A stretch of DNA of 64,000 nucleotides, from contig BBZU01000006.1 in assembly GCA_001304995.1 (NCBI GenBank), positions 62,001-126,000 on the forward strand. The letters are read 5' to 3'. Of this stretch, positions 36,948 to 47,140 are shown piece after piece. Each line of letters begins with the position of its first letter. Within the stretch, counting starts at the first letter, position 1. This stretch comes from Clostridia bacterium UC5.1-1D10. GTDB taxonomy: Bacteria > Bacillota > Clostridia > Lachnospirales > Anaerotignaceae. The position numbers were made by a program, and so were the translations under genes. The notes beneath the pieces were generated by a model. It made no database searches and was not told where the DNA came from. It saw only the letters and a program-made list of their open reading frames with translations.

Positions 36948-37764
36948 ATGAGGGAAAAAGATTGGAGAAAACGCAGGGAAGAACTGCGGCAATATATGGG
37001 GGGAAGTATGTCCGCAAAGCCCAAAAGTACCCCAAAGAGCAAAGAACTGTTTCTGTTTCGGCTGTATGTGACAGTGATTTTGGCAGGGGGCGTGCTTTTG
37101 GTTTCTTTGTTTCATTCGGAAACGGCGGAAAAACTTACCCAGCAGGTAAAGGAAACCATTGCATATGAAATGCCCTTGGAAAAAATTCAAGCGGCAGGAG
37201 AACGCCTGACGGTATTTTTGCAGGAAAAAGATGTAGCACTGCCTGCATTGAAAGAAGATACATATGGCCCCGAAACAGAAGGACCCTAGTCCAGTGGCAC
37301 AGGTGGTCTTTGCGCCAAAAACGGAAGGGTTCTGCAATCCGGCAGAGGGGATTGTCACTTCTTCCTGCGGAGAACGGGAAAATCCTCTTTTGGAGAAAAC
37401 AGAGTTTCATAATGGTCTGGATATTGCCATGGCAGAAGGTACAGAAGTAGCGGCGGTGAAAAGCGGTGTGGTCACGAAAATACGGGAGTCAGATACATAT
37501 GGTCTGGTGCTGGAATATGAAACCAACGACGGCTTTCGGGTGCAGTATGCCCATTTGCAGAAAACATTAGTGAAAGAAGGAGAGAAGGTACGGCAGGGAC
37601 AGGCTGTGGCAAAATCAGGGAACACCGGGCTTTCCACAGGGCCGCACCTCCATTATAGTCTGTGGAAAGACGGCATTTTGCTTGACCCTATGGAGTATGT
37701 AGATTTGCCGTACACAGCAGAAGTGACGGCAGAGTACGCAGCAAGGGGAGAAGATTTGGAATAG
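36948..37764 (+). CDS. Membrane-anchored M23 peptidase-like protein, frameshifted
   Basis: The corrected product is about 271 residues. It has a basic cytoplasmic N-terminus, a membrane segment (LYVTVILAGGVLLVSLF, about 44-60), a linker and a C-terminal M23 domain with HNGLDIAMAEG (first zinc ligands) and GPHLHYSLW. M23 enzymes cleave peptidoglycan cross-bridges. The layout resembles SpoIIQ-type proteins. The frame breaks in the C3 run at 37284-37286. Removing one C, or adding two, joins the halves. The first-ligand histidine and aspartate are present, so it may be active. Confidence 0.8.
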
Positions 37765-37836
37765 AGGAAAGATATGCGTGCAATGGACGGCATTTTCCTG
37801 TATGATAGATAAGGAAAATGCGAAAGGATGAACACA

Positions 37837-39282
37837 ATGAAACGAGTATTGATGGATATAGATACCAATTTATTCCGGCTGGCACTTCTGGAAAATGGAG
37901 AGCCTGTGGAATTTTATGTGGAACGGAAACAGACGGAAAGTCTGGTGGGAAATGTCTATGCAGGCAGAGTGGAAACAGTGGTGCCCAATTTGCAGGCGGC
38001 TTTTGTGGACATCGGCACAGGCAAAAATGGTTATCTCTATTACGGAAACGCAAGAGCGGCGTCTGGCGCGGAAAAGGAAAATCGTCCTAAAGCAGGGGAT
38101 ACTCTTGTGGTGCAGGTGGAGAAAGATGCCGTAGGAACAAAGGGAGCAGTCCTCACCAGAAATATTTCCTTTGCAGGGAAGTTTCTGGCACTCCTGCCAA
38201 ATGAAGGCGGCGAAATCGGTGTTTCTCGAAAAATTACCAATGAAGCGGAACGTAGAAGAATGCAGGAAATCATGGAAGAACTGCTGCCTTCTGACTGCGG
38301 CGCCATTGTCCGCACCAATGGGGCGGGAAGAAGCAAAGGAGAATTTCAAAAGGAACTGGAAAGTCTTTTGCAGAAATGGCAGAGCGTGAAACAGGCAGAA
38401 TATCGGAAAGCGCCTGCATTGCTGTGGCAGGAAAATATCCCTGTTTTGAAGGCCGCAAGGGATTTTTACAGTGCCGATTTGGATAGCGTTGTGGTCAATG
38501 ATAAAGAAACTTATGACCTGTTGGTGGCAACGGGAGATTTTTCTGGGGAAGGACAGCCGAAACTGGAATTATATGAAGAAAAAACCCCCTTGTTTTCTTC
38601 TTTTTATGCAGAAAGCAAACTGGAAAAAGCATTGTCCCAGAAAGTATGGCTCAAAAGCGGCGGCTATCTGGTCATCGAGGAAACGGAAGCCTGTGTGGTC
38701 ATTGATGTCAATTCTGCCAAGGCCGCAGGACGGGGCGATCTGGAAAAAATGATACTGAAAACCAATCTGGAAGCGGCGGAAGAAGTGGCAAAACAAATGC
38801 GCCTGCGGAACTTGTCCGGCATCATCATCATTGACTTCATTGATATGGTGCAGGAAGAAAGCCGGAATGTTTTAACCAAAACATTGAAAGCTGCTGTGGA
38901 AAAAGACCGGGTGAAAAACGTTGTGGTTGGTATGACAGAGCTGGGCTTAATGCAGGTCACCAGAAAGAAAACAAAGCCTTCTCTGTTGAAGCAAACCACC
39001 ACCAATTGCCGCAGCTGTGAAGGCAGTGGACGGGTATTTTCCGTGGATTGGACGGCGGCGAAGATGCGCAGGGAAACAAAAACCATTTTTGCGGGAACCA
39101 TCTGTCGGAAGGTTTTGGTAAAAGCCGATGCCAGACTGCTTCAGGTGTACCTTTCCAATGGTTTTGCAGAGGAAATGGCGCGCATTTACGGCGGGGAAGT
39201 GCTGACAGAAAGTGTTGACCACGCCGCTTTTGGTGAATATGAAATACTGCGGATGGAAACAAAGCATGAACAAAATTCGTGA
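37837..39282 (+). CDS. rng: Ribonuclease E/G family endoribonuclease
   Basis: The 481-residue product has an S1-like RNA-binding part (GNVYAGRVETVVPNLQAAFV), a DNase I-like catalytic part with aspartates in VIDVNSAKAAG and IIIDFIDM, and the zinc-link TNCRSCEGSGRV. It lacks the long C-terminal scaffold of E. coli RNase E and so is RNase G-like. I chose ATG 37837 because AAAGGATG precedes it. The next ATG upstream at 37828 overlaps that site. It is followed by a separate promoter and then rny, so two RNases lie side by side. Confidence 0.93.
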   Translation: MKRVLMDIDTNLFRLALLENGEPVEFYVERKQTESLVGNVYAGRVETVVPNLQAAFVDIGTGKNGYLYYGNARAASGAEKENRPKAGDTLVVQVEKDAVGTKGAVLTRNISFAGKFLALLPNEGGEIGVSRKITNEAERRRMQEIMEELLPSDCGAIVRTNGAGRSKGEFQKELESLLQKWQSVKQAEYRKAPALLWQENIPVLKAARDFYSADLDSVVVNDKETYDLLVATGDFSGEGQPKLELYEEKTPLFSSFYAESKLEKALSQKVWLKSGGYLVIEETEACVVIDVNSAKAAGRGDLEKMILKTNLEAAEEVAKQMRLRNLSGIIIIDFIDMVQEESRNVLTKTLKAAVEKDRVKNVVVGMTELGLMQVTRKKTKPSLLKQTTTNCRSCEGSGRVFSVDWTAAKMRRETKTIFAGTICRKVLVKADARLLQVYLSNGFAEEMARIYGGEVLTESVDHAAFGEYEILRMETKHEQNS

Positions 39283-39375
39283 TTTTTCATGCAATTCTGG
39301 CAAGAAATAAAAGGAAAAACCTGCGTTTTTCGGCTTTTTTCACGAGAGACCATCGGCAAAAAGACGAAAACTGTC

Positions 39376-39404
39376 TTGACACATATGCAAAAAAGCTATA
39401 AAAT
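39376..39404 (+). promoter_or_regulatory. Sigma-A type promoter of rny
   Basis: TTGACA (39376-39381), a 17-base spacer and TAAAAT (39399-39404, overlapping TATAAA) lie about 80 bases before the rny ribosome-binding site. Confidence 0.8.
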
Positions 39405-39484
39405 AAAAAAGGTGTATTATGCACTGCTTATGGCTATGTGAAATCATAAATGTACTTTGAAAATTGAATAAGGAGGTGTTTTTC

Positions 39485-41023
39485 ATAGAACCGATAAGTA
39501 TTATCTGTGCTGTGATCGGACTCCTTCTGGGGATGATTGTCGGAATTTTTTACAGAAAGCGTATCGCGGAAGCGAAGGTAGGCGTGGCGGAAGACCGTGC
39601 CAATAAAATCGTGGACGAGGCCGTAAAAGATGCAGAGGCAAGAAAGAAAGAAATCCTCTTGGAGGCCAAAGAAGACAGTATCAGAACAAAAAATGAACTG
39701 GAAAAAGAAGTTCGTGACAGAAGAAACGAACTGCAGAGAAATGAAAGACGTTTGTTCCAGAAAGAAGAAGCTCTGGACAGAAAGACAGAGTCTTTGGAAC
39801 GCAAGGAAGAACAGATGTCCAGAAAACTGGAGGATCTGGAAAGACAGAAAGAAGAAGCGAAAGAACTGCGTGAAAAACAGCTGCAGGAGCTGGAACGTAT
39901 TTCCGGTCTGACCACCGAAGAAGCAAAGAATTACATTCTGGCTATGGTGGAAACAGATGTGAAGCATGAAGCGACACTGATGATCAAGGAAATCGAAAGC
40001 AAGGCAAAAATGGAAGCGGACAAACGCTCCAGAGAAATCGTTGCCAATGCCATCCAGAGATGTGCTGTGGATCATGTGGCAGAAACCACAGTATCTGTGG
40101 TACAGTTGCCTAATGATGAAATGAAAGGCCGTATCATCGGTCGTGAAGGCAGAAACATCCGCGCGCTGGAAACACTGACAGGCATTGACCTGATCATTGA
40201 CGATACACCAGAAGCGGTTATTCTTTCCGGTTTCGACCCTATCCGCAGAGAGATTGCCAGAATCGCACTGGAAAAACTCATTGTGGACGGGCGTGTGCAT
40301 CCTTCCCGTATTGAAGAAATGGTGGAAAAAGCCAAGAAAGAAGTGGAAGTCACCATTCGTGAGGAAGGCGAAGCTGCAACATTTGATACAGGTGTCAACG
40401 GGCTGCATCCCGAACTGGTTCGCCTGCTGGGCAAACTCAAATACAGAACCAGCTACGGTCAGAACGTATTGAAACACTCCATCGAAGTATCCCATCTGGC
40501 TGGGCTCATGGCTGCGGAACTGGGCGTTGATGTGAATATGGCAAAACGCGCTGGTCTGCTCCACGATATCGGCAAGAGTGTGGATCACGAAATGGAAGGT
40601 TCTCATGTCAGCATCGGTGTAGGTCTGCTGAAACGCTACAAGGAAAACCACACAGTCATCAATGCGGTGGAAGCCCATCATGGCGACGTGGAACCTCAGA
40701 GCATCATTGCAGTACTGGTACAGGCGGCAGATGCGATTTCTGCGGCAAGACCCGGTGCAAGAAGAGAAACTCTGGAATCTTACATCAAACGTTTGCAGAA
40801 GCTGGAAGAAATTGCGGATAATTTCAAAGGCGTTGAAAAATCTTTCGCAATTCAGGCTGGTCGTGAATTGCGGATTGTTATAGTTCCGGAAGATGTCAGT
40901 GATGACGGCATGACCTTGTTGGCAAGAGACATTGCTAAGAAGATCGAGGAAGAACTGGAATATCCGGGACAGATCAAAGTAAATTTGATTCGAGAAACAA
41001 GAGCAGTAGAATACGCAAAATAA
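39485..41023 (+). CDS. rny: Ribonuclease Y with unusual start
   Basis: RNase Y is the membrane-bound endoribonuclease that starts mRNA decay in many Firmicutes. The product has an N-terminal anchor ([20 protein letters not shown]), a coiled coil (about 25-190), a KH domain with [15 protein letters not shown], and an HD domain with [12 protein letters not shown]. The ribosome-binding site AAGGAGG (39470-39476) is optimally placed for codon ATA at 39485-39487, where an ATG is expected. In-frame TTG 39464 and GTG 39476 lie before or in that site. The coordinates assume ATA, which gives 512 residues. Confidence 0.92.
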   Translation: MEPISIICAVIGLLLGMIVGIFYRKRIAEAKVGVAEDRANKIVDEAVKDAEARKKEILLEAKEDSIRTKNELEKEVRDRRNELQRNERRLFQKEEALDRKTESLERKEEQMSRKLEDLERQKEEAKELREKQLQELERISGLTTEEAKNYILAMVETDVKHEATLMIKEIESKAKMEADKRSREIVANAIQRCAVDHVAETTVSVVQLPNDEMKGRIIGREGRNIRALETLTGIDLIIDDTPEAVILSGFDPIRREIARIALEKLIVDGRVHPSRIEEMVEKAKKEVEVTIREEGEAATFDTGVNGLHPELVRLLGKLKYRTSYGQNVLKHSIEVSHLAGLMAAELGVDVNMAKRAGLLHDIGKSVDHEMEGSHVSIGVGLLKRYKENHTVINAVEAHHGDVEPQSIIAVLVQAADAISAARPGARRETLESYIKRLQKLEEIADNFKGVEKSFAIQAGRELRIVIVPEDVSDDGMTLLARDIAKKIEEELEYPGQIKVNLIRETRAVEYAK

Positions 41024-41031
41024 ACCAAAAG

Positions 41032-41068
41032 AGGGTATCTCCAAACGAGATGCCCTTTCTTTTTACAT
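41032..41068 (+). terminator. Rho-independent terminator
   Basis: AGAGGGTATCTC pairs with GAGATGCCCTTT around a 5-base loop, followed by CTTTTT, after rny. Confidence 0.82.
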
Positions 41069-41083
41069 GGAGGAGGAAGCGCA

Positions 41084-41467
41084 ATGAAAGAAATCAAATC
41101 ATTTTCTTTTCGCTATGGCAGAAATGACGGATACATGGCTTGGTATCGTATGGACAATGAAAAAGGCGTAAACGTAGGCATTGACCTCTACGATGGGGAA
41201 GAACGCAGCCTGCGCTGTGAACCTGCCCAGGAATTGGCTGTGGAACTGGCAAAGCTGCTGGAAGAACAGAACGCAGCGGCATGGGATGGATTTTATGACA
41301 TCGAAACATGTATCTGTGCCGGAGATAGCTGGGTGTTCCATGCTTATGGCAAAGAAGGCGAAGAAATTCATGCCATGGGGCATTCCAAACACCCTGAAGG
41401 CTTTGCGGAAATGAAACAGGCATTGGATGACTTTTTCGGTAAAATTTATCAGGACTATCAGGCATAA
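41084..41467 (+). CDS. Uncharacterised 127-residue protein
   Basis: I recognise no family. The protein is acidic and soluble, without signal or membrane segment. It begins KEIKSFSFRYGRNDGYMAWY and has a possible beta-rich core (VNVGIDLYDGEE, GDSWVFHAYGKEG) with a helical C-terminus (MKQALDDFFGKIYQDY). AGGAGGAAG precedes the ATG. It lies alone between rny and the convergent MATE gene. The size and pattern suggest a small binding protein, but function is open. Confidence 0.75.
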   Translation: MKEIKSFSFRYGRNDGYMAWYRMDNEKGVNVGIDLYDGEERSLRCEPAQELAVELAKLLEEQNAAAWDGFYDIETCICAGDSWVFHAYGKEGEEIHAMGHSKHPEGFAEMKQALDDFFGKIYQDYQA

Positions 41468-41477
41468 AAAATAGGAT

Positions 41478-41597
41478 GGATTGATAATGGCATCTCCATC
41501 AGAAAACAAAAATAGCCGGAATCCTTTATATTTTTAAGGATTCCGGCTATTTTTTATATAGATTTTACGAGATCTGTTTTCTTCTGAAGACAGCCCT
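41478..41597 (-). repeat. Half-length copy C of the dispersed structured repeat
   Basis: Read on the minus strand it starts directly after the MATE stop codon: GGGCTGTCTTCAGAAGAAAA, then a short AT-rich stretch with AAAATCT, the stem AATAGCCGGAATCCTT/AAGGATTCCGGCTATT, then TTTTTGTTTTCTGATGGAGATGCC. This matches the 3' two thirds of copies A and B but lacks hairpin 1. The stem plus T run probably terminates the MATE transcript. Confidence 0.78.
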
Positions 41598-41600
41598 TTT

Positions 41601-42929
41601 TTATGCGTATTGATATTTTTTTCTTGCGCCTACAAACAGAATGATTGCTACCACAATGGTCAGCACTTCTGCCACGGGAATGGCAAGCCATACACCCAGC
41701 AAGTCAAGATACTTGGGCAGGAACAGGATACATCCACTGACACAAACGAAGGTGCGCAGGGAGGAAATCAGTGCGGAAAGCACCCCGTTGGAAAGGGCAG
41801 TGAAAAATGCCGAAGCGAAGATATTCACGCCGCAGAACAGGAAGTTCCATGCGCAGATTTTATACCCATCTAATGTAAGGGTGAATGTGGAGCTTTCTCT
41901 GGGGGTAAATACCAGTATGGTTGGCTCTGCCAGCAGGAACGAAAGCACGCTGATGACTGCTGAAGAAACCAGTATGATGCCCATGGACATTTTGAACAGT
42001 CGTTTCAGCTGGACATGGTTCCGTCTGCCGTACTGGTAACTAAATACCGGCGCCACACCATTGGAAAAACCCATATAGGCGGATGCAAAGAGGAACTTTG
42101 CGTAAAGGATGATGGTGATTGCCGCAACGCCATCTTGTCCCATCATCTGCATCATGACTTTGTTGAACAGGTATGTGGTGACACCAGAGGAAATATTGGT
42201 AATCAGTTCAGAGACGCCGTTGCTCATGCTATGGAGCAGTACCTGTGTGTTCCATTCCGGTTTTACAAAGTACAGCACAGCCCGTGGTTTCAGGAAATAG
42301 ATCAGAGGCGGAATACCACCGATGAGGAAGCTGGTGACAGTACCCCAAGCAGCCCCTTTGATGCCCATATCCATCAAAACGATGAATACATAGTCGAAAA
42401 CGATGTTACTGATGCCGCTGGCAACGTTGAGAACGAGTCCCAATTTCGGTTTGCCTGCGGTGACAAAGAATACCTGAAAGAGCACCTGTACCACGGAGAT
42501 GGAATAGAACGCCATCATGATTCTGCCGTAGTCGATGCAGTAGGGCAATAGGGCTTCGTCAGCTCCCAGAAAAATGGAAAGGGGCTCGATGAATACAAAG
42601 CAGAGCAGAGAAAGGATCAGCCCCATGGCGATAGCAAAGAGTGTCAGCAGTGTAAAATGCCGTCTTGCCAGATCTTCTTTGCCTGCTCCCAGTTCTCTGC
42701 CGATGATGGCACTGCCGCCGGTGCCCAGCATGATACCCACACCCAACATGACATTGATGAGGGGATACACGATATTGATAGCGGAAAGGGCTGCCGTCCC
42801 CACAAAACGGGAAACGAAAATACCGTCTGCGATGATATAGGTTGCCACACACATCATCATAATGATGGTGGGAAATGTAAAACGGAGCAATCCGCCAAGG
42901 GAAAATTCTTTGGAAATGTCGTTTTGCAT
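41601..42929 (-). CDS. MATE family efflux transporter
   Basis: The 442-residue protein has twelve predicted membrane helices in two homologous halves, with MATE features GIMLGTGGSAIIGRELGAGK in the first half and NGVAPVFSYQYGRRN in the second. Family members export cationic compounds using Na+ or H+ gradients. It is closest in look to the MepA-type group of Firmicutes. Substrate is unknown. Its stop codon abuts a dispersed repeat that provides the terminator. Confidence 0.92.
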   Translation of the reverse strand: MQNDISKEFSLGGLLRFTFPTIIMMMCVATYIIADGIFVSRFVGTAALSAINIVYPLINVMLGVGIMLGTGGSAIIGRELGAGKEDLARRHFTLLTLFAIAMGLILSLLCFVFIEPLSIFLGADEALLPYCIDYGRIMMAFYSISVVQVLFQVFFVTAGKPKLGLVLNVASGISNIVFDYVFIVLMDMGIKGAAWGTVTSFLIGGIPPLIYFLKPRAVLYFVKPEWNTQVLLHSMSNGVSELITNISSGVTTYLFNKVMMQMMGQDGVAAITIILYAKFLFASAYMGFSNGVAPVFSYQYGRRNHVQLKRLFKMSMGIILVSSAVISVLSFLLAEPTILVFTPRESSTFTLTLDGYKICAWNFLFCGVNIFASAFFTALSNGVLSALISSLRTFVCVSGCILFLPKYLDLLGVWLAIPVAEVLTIVVAIILFVGARKKYQYA

Positions 42930-42977
42930 AATATGACCTCACTATAAAAATACTGTATACCTATAATTTTCAAAACA

Positions 42978-43014
42978 AAGGCAAACACTCCTCTTTTTGG
43001 GGAGCGTTTGCCTA
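42978..43014. terminator. Terminator of the rqcH-like gene
   Basis: AGGCAAACACTCC pairs with GGAGCGTTTGCCT around a short loop. On the minus strand it follows the rqcH stop codon (TAA, plus 43018-43020) within a few bases and has a modest U-rich tail. It lies between rqcH and the MATE start. Confidence 0.75.
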
Positions 43015-43017
43015 TTT

Positions 43018-44782
43018 TTATTCAGTTGTCATCTGGTTGACTTTTTCTTCTTCTGGTGTAATATAAATGGTTTTGTTGGTCAGATAAATGACCATGCCCG
43101 GTTTTGCGCCATTGGGCTTTTTCACGTTTTTCCGCAGGGTATAGTCCACAGGAACCATACTGCCGTTTTTGGCTTTGCTGTAAAAGGCAGCAAGATTTGC
43201 CGCTTCTTCCAGTGTGGGAATGGGAACTTCGCCTTTGCCGTTGGTGCGGATGATGACGTGGGAGCCGGGGATTTCTTTGGTGTGCATCCAGATGTCTGTG
43301 GGTTCTGCTGTCCGCAGTGTCAGTTCATCGTTTTGCAGATTGCTTTTGCCCACCAGAATTTCGTAGCCATCAGAAGAAATGTAGCGCATGGGTTTTGCTT
43401 TCTTTGGCTTGGACTGACCTTTTTTCTGGGGCTGTCTGCGGATGAAGCCGCTTTCTGCCAGTTCTGTGCGGATTTCCGCCAGATCGGCATCGTCCTTGGC
43501 GGTGTCCAATGCGTTCAGGACACTTTCCAGATAAGCCAGTTCTTCGTCATTCTGTTTCTGCTGGATTTCCATGGCAGCCAGTGTACGTTTGGCTTTGTTG
43601 TATTTGTTGAAATATTTCTGTGCATTTTCCGCCGGTGTTTTGGTTGGATCCAGAGCAATTTCAATTTCTGCCATATTTTCGTCATAGAAATTCACGGTTT
43701 TGAATGTAGTAGCGTTAGGAGGAATGGCGTAAATATTGGCGGTGATGAGTTCGCCTTTCAGTTTCCATTTATCCTTGCCCGCTACATCCCGCAGTTTTCA
43801 GCTGGATATCTTTCTTTTTCACACATCTTTCGATGTTGGTCATGACCAGTCTGCGAGTATCGTGTGCTTTCTGGCGGATATGCGCCGCGTTGTCACGTTC
43901 GGTGTAGAACCCTTCCAGCAGGGCGGATACTGTGGGATATGCTTTCGCATACAATCCGTCAAACTGTGTCATGGGCAGTACGCCAAAATCCAGAATTTTG
44001 CCGCCGGGTTTCTGATAGTAAACGGCAGGGGAGAAAGTGCCTGCTTTTACCTGTTCCATGGTGTTGGAAAAGGCGGTAAAGAGGGCATGTTCTTTTTCTG
44101 CTGTCATCTGCTCGCAGGCATCGGAAGCATCTAGTTTTGCTTCGTGGCAGATTTCCGCCGCCATAATGGGGCTGATGCCGGTATAGGTCTTATAAAGGAA
44201 GTCCTGTATCTTCTGACCTTCCTGCACATGAAGCAGAGAGGAAAAGCTGCTTTCTTCCAGTTCCATGGGGTTTTTCTTATCCTGAGAAGGGGGGAACACA
44301 TAGGTTTTTCCCGGCAGAACTTCCCGGACAGAACTTTTGTCGTGGGAAACACGCTTGATAGAATCCAGAATCTTGTTGTTTTCGTCCGTAAGAATCAGGT
44401 TACTGTGTTTGCCCATGATTTCCAGAATCAGGTTTTTCACAGTCATGTCGCCCATTTCGTTGGCAGACTCCACTTTGATGATGATGATACGCTCAAAGTT
44501 TGGCTGGCAGATGTCGATGATTTTGCCGCCGGCAATGTGTTTGCGCAGTACCATGCAGAACAGTGGTGCTGTCATGGGGTTTTCTCTGGTGTTTTCGGTG
44601 ATGTGCATCCGGGGATGACCGGAATTGGCAGAAGCCAGCACTTTATAATTGGCGCCGATGGCGCGCACGGAAAAGCGGATTTCGTCGGCAAGGGGCTGAT
44701 GTACCTTGTCGATTCTGCCGCCGATGAGTTTCTCTTTCAGTTCGGTGACGATGGCTGCGGTGGTGATACCGTCCAGTGCCAT
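43018..44782 (-). CDS. rqcH: NFACT family ribosome quality control protein, frameshifted
   Basis: The corrected protein is about 588 residues with the NFACT-N domain (GGRIDKVHQPLADEIRFSV and NSGHPRMHIT), helix-hairpin and coiled-coil regions, and the C-terminal NFACT-R domain (DIWMHTKEIPGSHVIIR). Bacterial RqcH adds alanine tails to nascent chains on stalled 50S subunits. Older names call it fibronectin-binding protein. ATG 44782 has AAAGGAGGG upstream. The frame breaks at the TTTT at plus 43795-43798 (AAAA on the coding strand). Removing one base or adding two gives KLRDVAGKDKWKLKGEL. No stop remains after correction. Confidence 0.88.
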
Positions 44783-44910
44783 AGCAATCCCTCCTTTTTG
44801 TTTTGTCAACAACTAAGTATATCATATTTGATAAAAGTGGGAAAGGGCGTGCTTTTGAAAAGAAAAATTAAAATTTGATTAAAAATAGTGGATACAATTC
44901 CCGTTTTTTG

Positions 44911-44939
44911 TTGCGCTTTTGCCTGACAATGGGTATAAT
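44911..44939 (+). promoter_or_regulatory. Promoter of the yicC-remA-gmk-rpoZ operon
   Basis: TTGCGC (44911-44916), a 17-base spacer and a perfect TATAAT (44934-44939) precede yicC by about 50 bases. Confidence 0.78.
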
Positions 44940-44992
44940 GAAACAGTTCAAAATGGTTCGGAAAACATGAGATTAGAAAGAAAGGAACAGAC

Positions 44993-45879
44993 ATGAGTGC
45001 GAATGTAAGAAGCATGACAGGCTACGGCAGAGGCGAGCATATTGCAGAAGACCGGAAATTTGTGGTGGAAATGAAATCTGTCAACCACCGTTATAACGAT
45101 ATGACTATCAAATTGCCCCGTTCTCTGGCAAGTCTGGAAGATAAGATCAAAAACGGGTAATGCAGGATGTGTTCCGCGGCAAAACCGATGTGTTCATCAG
45201 TTTTGAAACATTTTCCGCAGACGATGTGGAAGTAAAGCTCAACACAGGCTTGGCAACTGCTTATGCGGAAAAACTGCGTGAACTGGAAAACCTGCTGGGT
45301 GTCAACGGCGCAGACCTGCTTTCTCTGACAGCTAAATTCCCCGATGTTATCACCGTGGAAAAAGCACAGAAGGAAGAAGATGTAATCTGGGCAGCCCTCT
45401 CTCCCGCACTGGATGCGGCAGTAACAAACTTTGTTGCCATGCGTAGTGTGGAAGGGGAAAACCTGAAACAGGACATCCTGAAAAAAGGCGAATACATTGC
45501 CAAACTGGTGGAAGAAGTAAAGGTATACGCTCCTCAGGTGGTAGTGGAATATCGGGAAAAACTCAATAACCGTCTGAAAGAACTGCTGGACAACGTAGAT
45601 GTAGATCCTCAGCGTGTGGCTATGGAAGTGGCTATTTTCGCGGATAAAGGCTGCATCGACGAAGAATTGACCAGACTGGACAGCCATCTGATCCAGCTGA
45701 GAGAAATTCTGGAAAACGGCGGTCAGGTAGGCAGAAAGCTGGATTTCCTGGTACAGGAAATGAACAGAGAATCCAATACCATCGCTTCCAAAGCAAATGA
45801 TATTCGCATTGTGAAGGCAACCATCGCCCTCAAGAGCGAAATCGAAAAAATCAGAGAACAGATTCAGAATCTGGAGTGA
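44993..45879 (+). CDS. yicC: YicC family endoribonuclease-like protein, frameshifted
   Basis: The corrected 295-residue protein has the YicC signature at the N-terminus ([24 protein letters not shown]) and the C-terminal DUF1732 part ([16 protein letters not shown]-like, here [15 protein letters not shown]). Family members are reported endoribonucleases. The frame breaks in the A5 run at 45149-45153. One extra A joins KIKK to [12 protein letters not shown]. It lies at the head of the remA-gmk-rpoZ group, as in many Firmicutes. Confidence 0.9.
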
Positions 45880-45883
45880 TCAT

Positions 45884-46147
45884 ATGGAACGGATTCAGTT
45901 TTTGAATATTGGCTATGGCAATGTGGTTTCCGCAAATCGTGTCATTGCCATCATCAGCCCCGATTCCGCCCCTGTGAAGCGGATTATCCAGGAGGCAAAA
46001 GAAAAAGGGAATCTGATCGACGCCACTTACGGCAGAAAAACAAGATGCGTCATTGTCATGGATAACGGACATGTGGTGCTTTCGCCCAATATGCCCGAAA
46101 CCATTGGCGGACGCCTTGCGGCAGAACAAAAGGGGAGTGTAACATGA
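45884..46147 (+). CDS. remA: RemA/DUF370 family DNA-binding regulator
   Basis: This is an 87-residue DUF370 protein. The conserved stretch [18 protein letters not shown] and [20 protein letters not shown] are typical. In B. subtilis RemA activates extracellular-matrix genes. Here only the family identity is visible. It overlaps gmk by 4 bases (ATGA). Confidence 0.9.
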   Translation: MERIQFLNIGYGNVVSANRVIAIISPDSAPVKRIIQEAKEKGNLIDATYGRKTRCVIVMDNGHVVLSPNMPETIGGRLAAEQKGSVT

Positions 46148-46752
46148 AAAAACAGGGATTATTGCTGATTTTATCGGGACCATCCGGTTCCGGCAAAGGC
46201 ACCATCGTGGAACAGCTGAAAGCAAAGGATGATTTTGCCCTTTCCATTTCCGCTACCACTCGTGCCCCAAGAGAGTATGAACAGGACGGTGTGCATTATT
46301 TCTTCCGCACAAGGGAAGAATTTGAAAGAATGATTGCCAATCAGGAGTTGCTGGAATGGGCAGAATTCTGCGGCAACTGCTATGGCACACCGAGAGCATA
46401 TGTAACAGAACAGCTGCAAAAAGGCCAGAACGTGATTCTGGAAATCGAAGTGCAGGGTGCGTTGCAGGTGAAGAAATTGTATCCCGAAGGGGTATTGATT
46501 TTCCTGGTTCCTCCTAATCTGGAAGAACTGGGCAGACGCCTGACAAACCGCGGCACAGAGGATAAAGAAACCATCAACCGCCGTATCCACCGCGCACTGG
46601 AAGAAATGGAATTTGTACAGGACTATGATTATGTAGTCATCAATGACACCGTTCCCCAGGCAACACAGGATATTTTGGACATTGTCCATGCAGAATCCAT
46701 GAAATGCAGCAGAAATAAAGAGATCAAAAAGGTATTCAAAGGAGAGATTTGA
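46144..46752 (+). CDS. gmk: Guanylate kinase
   Basis: The 202-residue kinase converts GMP to GDP. The P-loop is [10 protein letters not shown], the GMP-binding part [18 protein letters not shown] has the form [18 protein letters not shown], and the lid region follows [17 protein letters not shown]. It is coupled to remA by overlap and followed by rpoZ after 2 bases. Confidence 0.96.
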   Translation: MKKQGLLLILSGPSGSGKGTIVEQLKAKDDFALSISATTRAPREYEQDGVHYFFRTREEFERMIANQELLEWAEFCGNCYGTPRAYVTEQLQKGQNVILEIEVQGALQVKKLYPEGVLIFLVPPNLEELGRRLTNRGTEDKETINRRIHRALEEMEFVQDYDYVVINDTVPQATQDILDIVHAESMKCSRNKEIKKVFKGEI

Positions 46753-46754
46753 TT

Positions 46755-47048
46755 ATGTTAAGACCATCTTATACAGACTTATTGGACGTTATCAGTCAGG
46801 AAACAGACGATATCACACTGGGCAGCCGTTATACTATCGTTATTGCAGCGGCAAAACGCGCTAGACAGCTGGTTGACCACGCAGATCCCCTGGTAAGCAA
46901 CACAAAAGTTGACAAACCTGTATCCATCGCAGTCAACGAACTGTATCAGGGTAAAATCAAAGTATGTCAGGGACATCCTGAAGAAGTTGTTCCTGCGGAA
47001 GAAGAAGCAGTGGAAGAAACTGTTGTAACAGAAGAAACAGAAGTATAA
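46755..47048 (+). CDS. rpoZ: RNA polymerase omega subunit
   Basis: The 97-residue omega subunit aids RNA polymerase assembly. The conserved part is LRPSYTDLLD, then SRYTIVIAAAKRARQLVD and KPVSIAVNELYQGKI. The last 25 residues are an acidic tail. ATG 46755 has AAAGGAGAG upstream. It follows gmk as in most Bacillota. A coaBC gene, often found after it, is absent here. Confidence 0.94.
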   Translation: MLRPSYTDLLDVISQETDDITLGSRYTIVIAAAKRARQLVDHADPLVSNTKVDKPVSIAVNELYQGKIKVCQGHPEEVVPAEEEAVEETVVTEETEV

Positions 47049-47055
47049 TCATCAA

Positions 47056-47116
47056 AGAAAAAAGCCGGAGGTTCATAAAGTTGCCGAAAGGAACAGCGAA
47101 ATCTCCGGCTTTTCTG
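47056..47116 (+). terminator. Terminator-like hairpin between rpoZ and priA
   Basis: AAAAAGCCGGAG and CTCCGGCTTTT form a strong stem with a long loop that is itself partly foldable. A short T run follows. It may attenuate transcription into priA. Confidence 0.7.
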
Positions 47117-47140
47117 ACATTTATGGAAAGGAGGTGCGAG

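Noticed and set aside
39434-41044. Long minus-strand open frame opposite rny
   Set aside because: Same reason: a mirror of rny with implausible residue composition and no motif.
41462-41606. GCATAAAAAA and TTTTTTATGC as terminal inverted repeats of repeat copy C
   Set aside because: Both are made by the stop codons of two convergent genes that happen to end in GCATAA. They are not conserved in the other copies.
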